From an uncultured Clostridia bacterium (GTDB lineage: Bacteria > Bacillota > Clostridia > TANB77 > CAG-508), in contig CARFUA010000016.1 in the NCBI GenBank assembly GCA_948976265.1, positions 1 through 28,989 on the forward strand: a stretch of 28,989 nt of DNA. Reading direction: 5' to 3'. Under the pieces are notes generated by a model. It worked only from the letters and a program-made list of their open reading frames with translations, did no database searches and was not told the origin of the DNA. Position 1 is the stretch's first letter, and the number at the start of each line of letters is the position of its first letter. Made by a program: the position numbers and the translations under genes. Positions 14,718-24,644 of this stretch are shown here, in pieces.

Positions 14718-16355
14718 TTAGTACATTCCTCCCATATCTGGCATGGCTGGTGCACTTCCTCCGCAGTGACAATCTTTTTCTTTTTTCTCTGTCATAATGC
14801 TTTCTGTTGTAAGTATCATTGAAGCAACACTTTCTGCATTTTGTAAAGCGGAACGAGTTACTTTGGTTGGGTCTACAACGCCTGCTTTTTTCATGTCAAC
14901 ATATTCTTCTTTCGCTGCATCAAATCCAACACCTGGTTGGCTTGATTTTACTTTTTCTAAAATCACAGCACCTTCTAATCCGCTATTGGCTGCGATTTGT
15001 CTAACTGGTTCTTCTAATGCTTTTAAAATAATTTTCACACCAATTTTTTCACCATCTGTTTTTACTTCTGATAACAATTTTTCAACCTTTGAAATAACGT
15101 TAACATACGCCGTTCCACCACCCGGCAAAATTCCTTCTTCCACCGCAGCTTTCGTTGCAGATAAAGCATCTTCAATTCTTAATTTTTTCTCTTTCATCTC
15201 CACTTCTGTTGCAGCTCCAACTTCAATTACAGCAACACCACCAGCGATTTTTGCTAAACGTTCTTGTAATTTTTCTTTTTCGTATTCGCTTTTTTCCTCT
15301 TCTAATTGTGCTTTGATTAATTTTACTCTTTCAGAAATTTGTGCTTTATCGCCCATTCCATCCACAATAATCGTATTTTCTTTGCCAATTTTTACTTGTT
15401 TTGCTTTTCCTAATTGTGCTAAAGTAGTATCTTTTAATTCCAAACCTAAATCTGATGTAATCACTTCTCCACCTGTTAAAATTGCCAAATCTTGTAACAT
15501 ATCTTTTCTCTTATCACCAAATCCTGGAGCTTTAACAGCCACAACATTTAGCACACCTCTTAATTTGTTCAAAATTAAAGTCGATAATGCTTCCGATTCT
15601 ACGTCGTCAGCAATAATGACTAATTTTCCGCTAGCACCAGTTAATTCTTCTAATAGTGGTAAAATTTCTTGAATATTTGAAATTTTCTTGTCTGTTAATA
15701 AAATATAAGGATTATCCATAACTGCTTCCATTTTTTCTGTATCAGTCACCATGTATGGAGAAACATAACCTTTATCAAATTGCATTCCTTCTACGACATT
15801 TACTTCGGTTGAAGAAGTTTTTGATTCTTCAATTGTGATAACACCATCTTTTGAAACTTTTTCCATAGCATCTGCAATCAAGCTTCCGATTTCTGTATCG
15901 TTTGCAGAAATACTCGCTACTCTTGCAATATCTTCTTTTCCGTTGATTGGTGAACTAATTTCTTGTAACGATTTTACAGCAACTTCTGTTGCTTTATCCA
16001 TTCCTCTTTTAATTGCTAAAACATCTCCACCAGCTGCTACATTTTTGACACCTTCTTTTAGCATAACTTGCGCTAAAACAGTTGCTGTTGTTGTTCCATC
16101 ACCTGCAATATCATTTGTTTTGGTGGAAACTTCTTTGACTAAAGAAGCTCCCATATTTTCAAATGCGTCTTCTAATTCAATTTCTTTTGCAATGGTGACA
16201 CCATCATTTGTAATTAATGGTGCTCCAAAGCTTTTGTCCAATACGACATTTCTTCCTTTTGGACCTAAAGTTACTTTGACAGTATCTGCTAATTTATTAA
16301 CACCGTCTAATAATTTTTTTCTGGCATCTTCGCCATAAATAATTTCTTTTGCCAT
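14718..16355 (-). CDS. groEL: Chaperonin GroEL (60 kDa)
   Basis: The protein is 545 aa, a normal length. It begins AKEIIYGEDARKKLLDG, carries the ATP-site VTLGPKGRNVVLDK and GDGTTTATVLA motifs, and ends in the Gly/Met-rich tail DMGGMY. The tail also has a Cys-His-Cys insert (KDCHCGGSAP). It folds cytosolic proteins with GroES encoded just upstream, in a groESL operon under a CIRCE-like operator. All CGG trinucleotides in its 546 codons (ten noted) are out of frame, so the gene needs no recoding. Confidence 0.98.
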   Translation of the reverse strand: MAKEIIYGEDARKKLLDGVNKLADTVKVTLGPKGRNVVLDKSFGAPLITNDGVTIAKEIELEDAFENMGASLVKEVSTKTNDIAGDGTTTATVLAQVMLKEGVKNVAAGGDVLAIKRGMDKATEVAVKSLQEISSPINGKEDIARVASISANDTEIGSLIADAMEKVSKDGVITIEESKTSSTEVNVVEGMQFDKGYVSPYMVTDTEKMEAVMDNPYILLTDKKISNIQEILPLLEELTGASGKLVIIADDVESEALSTLILNKLRGVLNVVAVKAPGFGDKRKDMLQDLAILTGGEVITSDLGLELKDTTLAQLGKAKQVKIGKENTIIVDGMGDKAQISERVKLIKAQLEEEKSEYEKEKLQERLAKIAGGVAVIEVGAATEVEMKEKKLRIEDALSATKAAVEEGILPGGGTAYVNVISKVEKLLSEVKTDGEKIGVKIILKALEEPVRQIAANSGLEGAVILEKVKSSQPGVGFDAAKEEYVDMKKAGVVDPTKVTRSALQNAESVASMILTTESIMTEKKEKDCHCGGSAPAMPDMGGMY

Positions 16356-16418
16356 TTTTATACCTCCTAATTTTTGATTGATTTTTTAGTTTAGTAAACA
16401 AATCTTACCTGTACATTT

Positions 16419-16700
16419 TTATTCAACTATTGCTAGAATGTCAGATTCTTTGACAATAATATATTCTTCGCCTTCGTATTTTATTTCGGTTCCTGAATAT
16501 TTGCTGGTGATGACTTTGTCACCTACTTTGATATTCATCTCTATTTTCTTTCCATCTTCAATTCTTCCTGGTCCTACTTCAATTACTTCTGCAATTTGTG
16601 GTTTTTCTTGTGAACCTGAAGATAAAATAATGCCACTTTTCGTGGTTTCTTCCGCATCTTTCATTTTTAATAAAACTCTGTCTTCTAATGGTTTTATCAT
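16419..16700 (-). CDS. groES: Co-chaperonin GroES (10 kDa)
   Basis: The protein is 93 aa, a normal length. It opens MIKPLEDRVLLKMKDAEETT, contains the mobile loop (TKSGIILSSGSQEKPQ) and the GDKVITSKYSGTEI roof segment. It caps GroEL. GGAGG precedes the ATG; groEL follows 63 bp downstream. Confidence 0.97.
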   Translation of the reverse strand: MIKPLEDRVLLKMKDAEETTKSGIILSSGSQEKPQIAEVIEVGPGRIEDGKKIEMNIKVGDKVITSKYSGTEIKYEGEEYIIVKESDILAIVE

Positions 16701-16725
16701 ATTTTATTCCTCCTTTATAAATAAA

Positions 16726-16752
16726 TTAGCAGTCTATACATCCGACTGCTAA
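16726..16752. promoter_or_regulatory. CIRCE-like HrcA operator (variant arms)
   Basis: TTAGCAGTC-N9-GACTGCTAA. Arm length and the 9-bp gap match CIRCE exactly. The canonical arm is TTAGCACTC; here one base differs in both arms, keeping perfect symmetry. Confidence 0.9.
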
Positions 16753-16753
16753 T

Positions 16754-16782
16754 ACTTTATACCCATTTTCAAAAAATGTCAA
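16754..16782 (-). promoter_or_regulatory. groESL promoter
   Basis: TTGACA at 16777-16782 with an AT-rich -10 (TATAAA at 16756-16761, spacer 15, or TAAAGT at 16754-16759, spacer 17), just upstream of the CIRCE operator. Confidence 0.65.
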
Positions 16783-16789
16783 TAGTTTT

Positions 16790-17410
16790 TTAAGATTTTT
16801 TTAATTGAATATGATTTATATCCCAACCTACAATTTTAATCCCGTATTCTTTAAAAATATTGATACTTGAACGAATGGCTTCCTCTTTTATTTTATATTC
16901 CTCTGGATGCTCTTTTATGAATAATGTAACGATTTTCGTAATTCTTTCACGAATCTGCTCTAATAATTCTTCTCGTGAATAATAACTTCTTACTTGAATT
17001 ACTTTATTAAATAATTTAATTGGTTGTTCAATTTGAAATTCAAACATGCCTTCTCCCTGAAAATGATTCATGAATTTCTTTTTGAGATAAATTTTATTAT
17101 GCGTAATAATATTCAGGTTGAAAAATAATATGCATAATTGATCTTGATTGTCTTTTATTTTATAGTCATTTAATTCTTCTGGAAAAGAAGTATTGGGTTC
17201 TGTTTTTATGGTATAAATTCCTTCATCTTTTACCAAATCATAAATTTGCCCTTTTTCAAAAAGAACGGCACATTGATTGTTTTTTAGTTTTAGCAAATAA
17301 TGTTGATTTTCATCTAGCTTTTGTTTATAGACTAAAATATTATTATCTAGTTTCGTGCATTCGATGATTTGATATTCTTCATCATCTTCCAAACGTTTTG
17401 AAAAATGCAT
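16790..17410 (-). CDS. SPFH/Band 7-like cytosolic protein
   Basis: The protein is 206 aa. The central segment (CAVLFEKGQIYDLVKDEGIYTI) resembles the beta core of bacterial SPFH-like virion-core-type proteins. It is followed by VIQVRSYYSREELLEQIRERITKIVTLFI and a C-terminal GIKIVGWDINHIQLKKS, the usual end of the prohibitin-like fold. There is no N-terminal membrane segment. It lies 21 bp after pyrG on the same strand. The assignment is moderate. Confidence 0.5.
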   Translation of the reverse strand: MHFSKRLEDDEEYQIIECTKLDNNILVYKQKLDENQHYLLKLKNNQCAVLFEKGQIYDLVKDEGIYTIKTEPNTSFPEELNDYKIKDNQDQLCILFFNLNIITHNKIYLKKKFMNHFQGEGMFEFQIEQPIKLFNKVIQVRSYYSREELLEQIRERITKIVTLFIKEHPEEYKIKEEAIRSSINIFKEYGIKIVGWDINHIQLKKS

Positions 17411-17431
17411 TTTATTTTTCCTTTCTGTATT

Positions 17432-19034
17432 TTAATTTCTATTCTCTTTAGCCGCTTTAATCAACGCTTTAAATAGCGGTGCTGGTCTGTCTGGTCTGGA
17501 TTTAAATTCTGGATGAAATTGTCCTGCAATAAAAAATGGATGATTTCTATATTCCACAATTTCCACCAAATTTCCATCTGGTGAAGTTCCAGAAGCAATA
17601 AAGCCTGCTTCTTCTAATCTTTCCTTATATTCATTATTATATTCAAAACGATGTCTGTGACGTTCACTAATTTCTTCTTGTCCATAAATTTCATACGCCA
17701 AAGTATCCTTTTTTATTTTACATGGATACGCTCCCAAACGCATGGTTCCGCCTTTGGAAACCACACCTTTTTGTGTCTCCATAATATGAATCACTGGATT
17801 TTTGGTATGAATATTAAATTCTGCCGAATCTGCATCTTCGATTCCCAAAACGTTTTTGCAGAATTCCACAACTGCCATTTGCATACCAAGACAAATTCCT
17901 AAAAATGGAATATTATTTTCTCTAGCATATTGAATTGTTGCAATTTTCCCTTGAATACCACGATTTCCAAATCCGCCAGGCACCAAAATTGCATTATATT
18001 CGCCTAATACTTCTTTGACGTTTTCCTCACGAATTCCTTCTGAATCAATAAATCCAACCTCTACATTAACTCCATTGGCATATCCACCATGACGTAAACT
18101 TTCTGCAACAGATAAATACGAATCTTGTAATTGCATATATTTTCCAACCAAAGCCACTTTGACAGTTCCTTCTAAATTTTTAATATTTTCAATCATCTTT
18201 TCCCATTCTTGATTTTGTGGCTCAAGTCTGTCTAAATTTAGTTTTTTGCATACTGCTTTTGCTAGACCTTCTTTTTCAAGTAATAGCGGAACTTCATATA
18301 AATTGCTAGCTGTCAAATTAGGAATTACGTTTTCTGGGCGTACATTGCAAAAAAGCGCTAATTTTTTACGGATGTCATCTGGAATTTCTGTTTCACTTCT
18401 GCAAACTAAAATATCTGGTTTAATACCAAAAGACTGCAAATCTTTCACAGAATGTTGGGTTGGTTTTGATTTTAACTCATTCGAACCAGAAATAAATGGC
18501 AATAAGGTTACATGAATATATGCCACATCTTCTGGATTGACTTCCAATCCTACTTGACGAATTGCTTCAATTAAAGCTAGTCCTTCAATATCACCAACCG
18601 TTCCGCCAAGCTCTGTAATCACAACATCAATGTCTTCACCTTCGAAACTATAAATATTTTCTTTGATTTCATTCGTAATATGTGGTATGACTTGTACCGT
18701 TTTTCCTAAATAGTCACCTCTTCTTTCTTTGTTTAATACATTTTGGTAAATCTTTCCAGAAGTAATACTACAATTTTTCGTTAAATTAACATCGGTAAAT
18801 CTTTCGTAATGCCCTAAATCTAAGTCTGTTTCTGCGCCATCATCTGTGACAAAAACTTCTCCGTGTTCATAAGGGCTCATGGTTCCAGGATCAACATTGA
18901 TATAGGGGTCAAGTTTTTGATTGATGACTTTATAACCTCTGTTTTTTAGCAATCTTCCGAAGTGAAGATGCTGTAATTCCTTTTCCTAAACCAGATACTA
19001 CTCCTCCTGTAATAAATATGTACTTTGTTCCCAT
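17432..19034 (-). CDS. pyrG: CTP synthase, needs one CGG +1 frameshift
   Basis: The true start is ATG 19034 (AGGAGG upstream), giving MGTKYIFITGGVVSGLGKGI, the invariant N-terminal P-loop of CTP synthase. After ASSL comes CGG at 18957-18959; skipping C yields GRLLKNRGYKV and the rest of the synthetase domain (KLDPYINVDPGTMSPYEHGE). The C-terminal glutaminase domain follows, with nucleophile Cys in GICLGMQ and the His/Glu pair in FHPE. The restored length is 533 aa (1602 coding bases), normal for PyrG. Read conventionally the P-loop would be lost and the enzyme dead. It converts UTP to CTP with glutamine. Confidence 0.95.
18957..18959 (-). other. CGG +1 frameshift site (pyrG codon 26)
   Basis: Context is TCA CTT CGG AAG; skipping C gives CTT GGA AGA (LGR), the expected SLGRLL of CTP synthases. 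All other CGGs in pyrG (eight noted) are out of frame. Confidence 0.93.
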
Positions 19035-19071
19035 CAACTTTTCCTCCTAAATTTAAATTTCTAAAAACAAA

Positions 19072-19109
19072 AAAACAGATTAAAAATGAGTTTTTTTTTA
19101 ATCTGTTTT
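19072..19109 (-). terminator. Terminator-like hairpin in the pyrG leader
   Basis: AAAACAGATTAAAAA pairs with its complement across a short loop and is followed on the minus strand by a T-run (positions 19075-19063). It lies between the pyrG promoter and start, so it may be an attenuator as in other Firmicute pyrG leaders. Alternatively it ends the tRNA-Glu transcript. Confidence 0.65.
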
Positions 19110-19132
19110 GTCTACTCTCTCTGAATATCTTT

Positions 19133-19161
19133 ATTTTAACATTTTTATACTTAAAAATCAA
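19133..19161 (-). promoter_or_regulatory. pyrG promoter
   Basis: TTGATT (19156-19161), 17-bp spacer, TAAAAT (19133-19138) on the minus strand, about 25 bp before the leader hairpin. Confidence 0.65.
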
Positions 19162-19226
19162 GCTTTTTTGAAAATTTGATAAAAATTATTGTATAAAAAG
19201 AATCATAAAATAATGACTCCAAATTT

Positions 19227-19301
19227 TGGTGACCCCTACGGGAATCGAACCCATGATTCCACCTTGAGAGGGTGGCGTCTTAACCGCTTGACCAAGGGGC
19301 C
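19227..19301 (-). tRNA. tRNA-Glu (CUC)
   Basis: The acceptor pairs GGCCCCT with AGGGGTC, and CCA is encoded. The anticodon loop CTCTCAA in a CCACC/GGTGG stem gives anticodon CTC. The T-loop is GTTCGATTC. Confidence 0.9.
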
Positions 19302-19356
19302 ACATATCTTTATTATTTATACCATAAATTTATGTTTTCGTCAAGCGTAAAATCAA

Positions 19357-19518
19357 TTATTCTACAAAAGATGTCACATGATATGATTTAAAACCAGCTT
19401 CTTCGGTTTGGCAAATGGTTTGATGCTTATCATCGATAAATACGATTTCTTCTTTTGTGATATTTAATTTTTGAGCATATTGTTCTAAAGCAATAACTTT
19501 AAGAGCTGAATTTGCCAC
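19357..19518 (-). pseudogene. HAD-family hydrolase, C-terminal remnant
   Basis: A 53-codon frame contains KLNITKEEIVFIDDKHQT and EEAGFKSYHVTSFVE, the motif IV (DD) and C-terminal end of HAD-IA hydrolases. The N-terminal catalytic DxD part is absent and the sequence upstream is the ABC gene, so this is a deletion remnant. It follows the decayed ABC exporter on the same strand. Confidence 0.65.
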
Positions 19519-19535
19519 AAATTCTATTTTAATTT

Positions 19536-21141
19536 TTACACACTGCTTCCTACAAAATTTTCTTCTCGCATTTTATTTCCTTCAAATCTGTAATGCCTCT
19601 TACAAATTCTCTTAATTTCATCACGATGCGTTACAATCAAAACCGTTTTATGTTTTAAATATTGCTCAATTAGATTGACAATTAATTTTTCGGTTTCTTG
19701 ATCCAAATTTGAAGTCGGTTCATCTAAAACATATACCTCTTTATCCAACAAAATACCACGAATGATGTTAAATCTTTGTTTTTGTCCAACCGATAATTTC
19801 AAACCTCTTTCGCCAACAATTGTGTCTAAGCCATTTTCCAGTTTTTCCACCCAATCATCTAAACCAGCTTCTGCTAGAACTTTCATCAATTTATTATCTG
19901 AGATTTGTTTGCCTAAACATAAATTTTCTCTTACTGTTAAATCAAACAAATCGATTTCTTGGGAAATATATGCCAAGTCCAAATTGCCTTTTTGACTTTT
20001 TCCATCTATCTTATATTGTTCATCTGCTATTTCAATATCACGGGAAAAAATATTCAAAAACGTACTTTTTCCTTGTCCCGATTTTCCTACAATGCAAACT
20101 TTATCCCCTCGTTGGATTTCGAAATGAGGAATTTGGATTTTGGTTTTGGATTCCTCTGCATATTTGAATTCTAAATTTTGAATTTGAATTGTATTCCACT
20201 CCTTAATTTGAGAATTTTCTACATCTGGTCCAATCATTTTTTCTACTTGATTGGTAGCTGCTTGGAATTTGTTGAAGTGGACAAATAAATAGGTCAAATC
20301 TTTTAGTTCTCATCGCAATAAATCAAAAACTGTTACATAAAATAGTAAACTTGATAAAATATTAACTCCACTTTGCATTTTTATATATAAATTTCCCAAA
20401 ACAAGAATATACATTATATACACCATCACATTAATTCCATTAGAACGAAATGAATAAATTAAATTTAATTTTTCTAATTTCGGTAATACTTGTTGATACG
20501 ATTTTTCATTTTTCTGATTTGCAAATTCACTTGCATTTAATCGTTTTACTGTTTTAATATTTTGCAAAAAATCCACATAAGTAGAATTATACTTAGCATA
20601 ATATTCATTATATGCTTCTTCCACACGAACATATTTTTTTCCAAGCCATACATTATATAATACCATTCCCATTGTCATTCCACAACAAATAACAAAGATT
20701 CTTCTATCTTGCCAAAATACTTGCACAAAAAACATCAACATTGATACTGAAATTCCACTCATCGTCTCAAAAATTTGTTCCATGAATTCTTCTGCCTCTT
20801 GTACAATAATATCAATTTGTTTCTTCAAAAAACCATTATGGGTTTTGTTTAGTTTATCTGGTTTCATTCTTACAATACGTTTAAAATAAGCCAGTTGCAA
20901 ATCTTTTGCATATTCATTCTCAAATTTCAAAATATAGATAATCCAAATTTGATTCAAACTTACTGCTAATACTTTTGAAATCGCAATAGCCAAAATCAAA
21001 TATTTCAAATTTTCCAAAGTAAAAGGCTCCTTTGTAAAATAAGCTAACAATACTGGCGTTATGTAAAAAAATATATTGGTTAAAAAAGCATCTATAAAAC
21101 ACAAATTTCTTCTTATCTAAAATTTTAAACGCATATTTCAT
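19536..21141 (-). pseudogene. ABC exporter half-transporter (TMD + NBD), disrupted
   Basis: The N terminus MKYAFKILDKKKF continues in a different frame as CFIDAFLTNIFFY (a shift near 21,104, not at a CGG). The membrane domain follows (several hydrophobic segments, about 265 aa). An in-frame TGA at 20310-20312 interrupts DLLR-ELKDLTYLF. The NBD has Walker A GKSGQGKST, signature LSVGQKQR, Walker B VYVLDEPT and H-loop VTHRD. Two ordinary lesions plus the downstream HAD remnant indicate real decay; no in-frame CGG is involved. This serves as an internal contrast to the CGG genes. Confidence 0.75.
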
Positions 21142-21345
21142 TTTTTTCTCCTTTCTTTTATACGCTTTATTATAGCATGAATTATAACAATTGTCTATAT
21201 TTTATGGTAAACTATAAATCTTCCTTTTGCCCTGATTTAATTCTAATCCAAAAATACGATTAAAATCTTTTTCTCATTGCTTTTATCCAAAAACGAATTC
21301 TTCAAACAAAAACCGAATAACAAATGTTTTAAGTTTCCAAAAAAA

Positions 21346-21372
21346 ATAGATAGTGCAACAAGCACTACCTAT
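21346..21372 (-). terminator. Intrinsic terminator near the end of carB
   Basis: ATAGGTAGTGC...GCACTATCTAT with a loop TTGTT and a strong T-run on the minus strand, a few bases after the carB stop. Confidence 0.88.
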
Positions 21373-21378
21373 TTTTTT

Positions 21379-24300
21379 CTATATCTCTACAATATTTACA
21401 ACTTCTAATTCCTCTTCGCTTACCTCGTTTTCAATCGCATCATATAACGCATTTACGGTATCTAGCGATGTAAAACACGGAATTTTACATTCAACTGCTG
21501 TTCGGCGGATTTTGAATCCATCACGATTGGATTCTTTTCCCTTTGTTGGTGTGTTAATCACAAAATTGATTTTACCAGATTGAATCAGCTCAATAATGCT
21601 ATCTTTTCCTTCCCAAATTTTTTCCACAACATTAGCATAAATATCATGTGCTGCCAAAAATTTGGCTGTTCCTGCCGTTGCATAAATTACAAACCCCTTT
21701 TGATAGAACTTGTGGGCAATTGGAAGCATTTCCTCTTTGTCCTTGTTACGCACTGTAATTAATATTGCGCCTCTTGTTGAAACATTTGCACCGACTTGCA
21801 ATAAATGCTTTCAGGGTCGCCTGATGAAATTCTCTCGAAACACCCAAAACTTCACCTGTTGACTTCATCTCTGGTCCCAAACTTGTATCTGCATTTTTGA
21901 TTTTCTCAAAAGAAAATACGGGCATTTTTACGCAAACATATTCACTTCTTCGATAGACGCCTGTTCCATAGCCAATATCCTTCAATTTTTCCCCAAACAT
22001 CACTCTGGTTGCAATATCAATCATTGGCAAATTCGTTACTTTGCTAATATAAGGAACGGTTCTACTAGAACGTGGATTTACTTCTATAATATATATTTCA
22101 TCATTGGAAAGGATAAATTGAATATTAATCATTCCAATTACATTCAATTCTTTGGCAATTTTCTCTGTATATTCAATAATTTTTGCCTGATGCCTTTCTT
22201 CAATACTTTGCGTTGGATACACCGAAATACTATCTCCTGAATGGACTCCCGCTCTTTCTAAATGCTCCATAATGCCTGGTATCAAGACATCTTCTCCATC
22301 ACAAATGGCATCTACTTCCAATTCTTTTCCTAACATATATTTATCCACTAAAATTGGGTGTTCTTGTGCAATGGTGTTAATTTCATTAATGTATTCTTCT
22401 AATTCAGCATCATCATAAGCAATCGCCATTCCCTGTCCACCTAAAACATACGAAGGTCTTACTAGAACAGGATAACCAAGTCGGAAAGCAACCTCTTTTG
22501 CTTCTTCCACCGTAAAAATTGTACTTCCTTTGGGACGTAAAATTCCGCAATTACTCAAAGCATCATCAAATTCTTTTCGATCTTCAGCTCGGTCCATGTT
22601 TTTCTCACTTGTTCCAATAATTTTTACGCCCATATCTGATAGCGCTTTGGTAAGTTTTATAGCTGTTTGACCGCCAAACTGTACAATAGCCCCTTCTGGT
22701 TTTTCCACATCTACAATGTTTTTCACATCTTCTGCTGTTAATGGTTCAAAATATAATTTATCAGCAATGTCAAAATCTGTACTTACTGTTTCTGGATTGT
22801 TATTCACAATAATGGTTTCAAACCCTAATTCTTTCAAGGCCCATACGCCATGCACACTACAATAATCAAATTCAATTCCTTGTCCAATTCGAATTGGTCC
22901 GAGAACCGAAGTACCATAATTTTTCTTTTATCACTTTGTTTGGCTTCATTTTCTTCATCATAGCTAGAATAATAATATGGTGTTTTGGCTTCAAATTCGG
23001 CAGCGCAAGTATCGACCATTTTAAAATTAGCAATAATTCCATTTTCTAAACGAATTCTTCTGATTTCTTCCTCTGTTTTTCCACTTAATTTAGCAATTAC
23101 TTTATCAGGAAAACCAAGTTTTTTAGCTTTCAAAAGAAGTCTACTATTCATTTCATTGATAGCTAATTCATTTTCCATACGTACAATTTTGTAAATACTA
23201 CCAATAAAAAATCGGTCAATTGTTGTAATTTCATGAATTTGTTCTACGGAAATCTCTCTGCGAATGGCTTCTGCAATCACAAATATTCGATCATTATCTA
23301 TGTCTTTTAATTTTTCCAAAATTTCTTCTTTTTCCAAACTTTGCAAACCTGGCATGATAAAACTATTCATATTTTCTTCCAAAGAACGAATGGCTTTCAT
23401 TAGTCCAGCCTCTAAATTCGGCGCAATTGCCATTACTTCACCAGTTGCTTTCATTTGGGTTCCTAGCGTTCGATTCGCTGTTAAAAATTTCTTAAATGGC
23501 CATTTTGGAATTTTGACAACCACATAATCCAAAACTGGTTCAAAACAAGCATATGTTTTTCCTGTTACCTCATTTTTAATTTCGTCTAATGTATAACCCA
23601 AAGCAATTTTCGTTGCTACTTTTGCAATTGGATAACCTGTTGCTTTTGACGCCAAAGCGGAAGAACGACTAACTCTTGGGTTCACCTCAATGACTGCATA
23701 TTCAAAACTATTGGGATTAAGCGCAAATTGTACATTACAGCCCCCTTCAATTTTCAAAGCAGAAATAATCTTAATCGCCGAGGTTCGAAGCATCTGATAT
23801 TCCTTATCTGCCAACGTTTGAGAAGGTGCCACTACAATGCTATCTCCTGTATGAACGCCTACGGGATCTAAGTTTTCCATATTACAAATCGTAATACAAT
23901 TTCCAGCGCTATCACGCATGACTTCATATTCCACTTCTTTCCAGCCTGTTATACATTTTTCAACCAAAATTTGGTGTACTCTGGACATTCGAAGTCCACT
24001 TCCTGCAATTTCCTCTAATTCTTCAAACGTTTCCGCAATTCCGCCACCTGTACCACCTAATGTATAAGCTGGTCGAATAATTACGGGAAGCCCAATTTCT
24101 TTTGTAAATTCTATTGCATCTTCAATATTTTCCACCACTTTACTTGCAATACAAGGCTCTTTTATAGATTCCATCATATCTTTAAAAGCTTGTCTATCTT
24201 CTGCATTTTTGATTCCCTCGGTTCCTGTTCCGAAGCAAACGCACATGATGTTCTTCTAAAAAGCCACTTTCTGCCAATTCCATTGCTAAATTCAAACCAG

Positions 24301-24581
24301 TTTGTCCTCCTAAATTCGGCAAAATACTATCTGGTCTTTCTTTTTCAATCACTTTTTTGACAGTTGTAATGGTTAATGGTTCGATGTATATTTTATCTGC
24401 CATATTTTTATCTGTCATAATCGTGGCTGGATTGGAATTGATTAAAACCACTTCAATTCCCTCTTTTTTTAGCTCTCGGCAAGCTTGTGTTCCTGCATAA
24501 TCGAATTCGGCCGCTTGCCCAATGATGATTGGTCCGAGAACCGATAACTAATACTTTTTTAATTTCGTTATTTTTTGGCAT
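21379..24581 (-). CDS. carB: Carbamoyl-phosphate synthase large subunit, needs five CGG +1 frameshifts
   Basis: From ATG 24581 the reading is MPKNNEIKKVLVIGS, then CGG. Skipping one C at each of five in-frame CGGs (24534-24536, 24230-24232, 22906-22908, 22899-22901, 21791-21793) restores one continuous protein of 1065 aa, the normal CarB length. It has the N-half ATP-grasp (GSGPIIIGQAAEFDY, LLGTGTEG), oligomerisation region, C-half ATP-grasp (VLGSGPIRIGQGIEFDYC) and the MGS-like allosteric domain (ASGANVSTRGAILITVRN). Every shift supplies an expected glycine. No other in-frame CGG exists in the gene, although about eleven CGGs occur out of frame. Read conventionally it would be six fragments. 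CarB makes carbamoyl phosphate with CarA for arginine and pyrimidines; carA lies just upstream, 63 bp away. Confidence 0.95.
21791..21793 (-). other. CGG +1 frameshift site 5 in carB
   Basis: Context GCA AGT CGG TGC; skipping C gives AGT GGT GCA (ASGANV), entering the MGS-like domain. Confidence 0.93.
22899..22901 (-). other. CGG +1 frameshift site 4 in carB
   Basis: In frame only after site 3. Context GGT TCT CGG ACC; skipping C gives TCT GGA CCA (GSGPIRIGQG). It is the same SGP position as site 1 in the other half of the internally duplicated enzyme. Confidence 0.92.
22906..22908 (-). other. CGG +1 frameshift site 3 in carB
   Basis: Context GTA CTT CGG TTC; skipping C gives CTT GGT TCT (VLGS). 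Only two codons lie between this site and site 4. Confidence 0.92.
24230..24232 (-). other. CGG +1 frameshift site 2 in carB
   Basis: Context TTG CTT CGG AAC; skipping C gives CTT GGA ACA (LLGTGTEGI). Confidence 0.93.
24534..24536 (-). other. CGG +1 frameshift site 1 in carB
   Basis: Context GGT TCT CGG ACC; skipping C gives TCT GGA CCA (SGP of VIGSGPIIIGQ). Codon 16. Confidence 0.93.
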
Positions 24582-24644
24582 TTTTCTATTTCCTTTCTAT
24601 CTTAGATTTAATTTCGTTATTCTGCATTTGATTCATCACTTGTT

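Noticed and set aside
14797..16338. Long plus-strand open frames opposite groEL
   Set aside because: Antisense shadows of a highly conserved gene; no ribosome site or homology.
20310..20312. TGA read as tryptophan or glycine
   Set aside because: TGA terminates other genes in the window (for example the SF2 helicase at 1681-1683), and the ABC gene has a second independent lesion.
17432..24581. Sequencing or assembly insertion errors as the cause of the pyrG and carB breaks
   Set aside because: Every extra base is a C placed exactly before an in-frame glycine codon, creating an in-frame CGG; errors are blind to reading frame. CGG and TGG strings elsewhere in intact genes are unaffected, and both strands show the pattern. 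Raw reads should still be checked.
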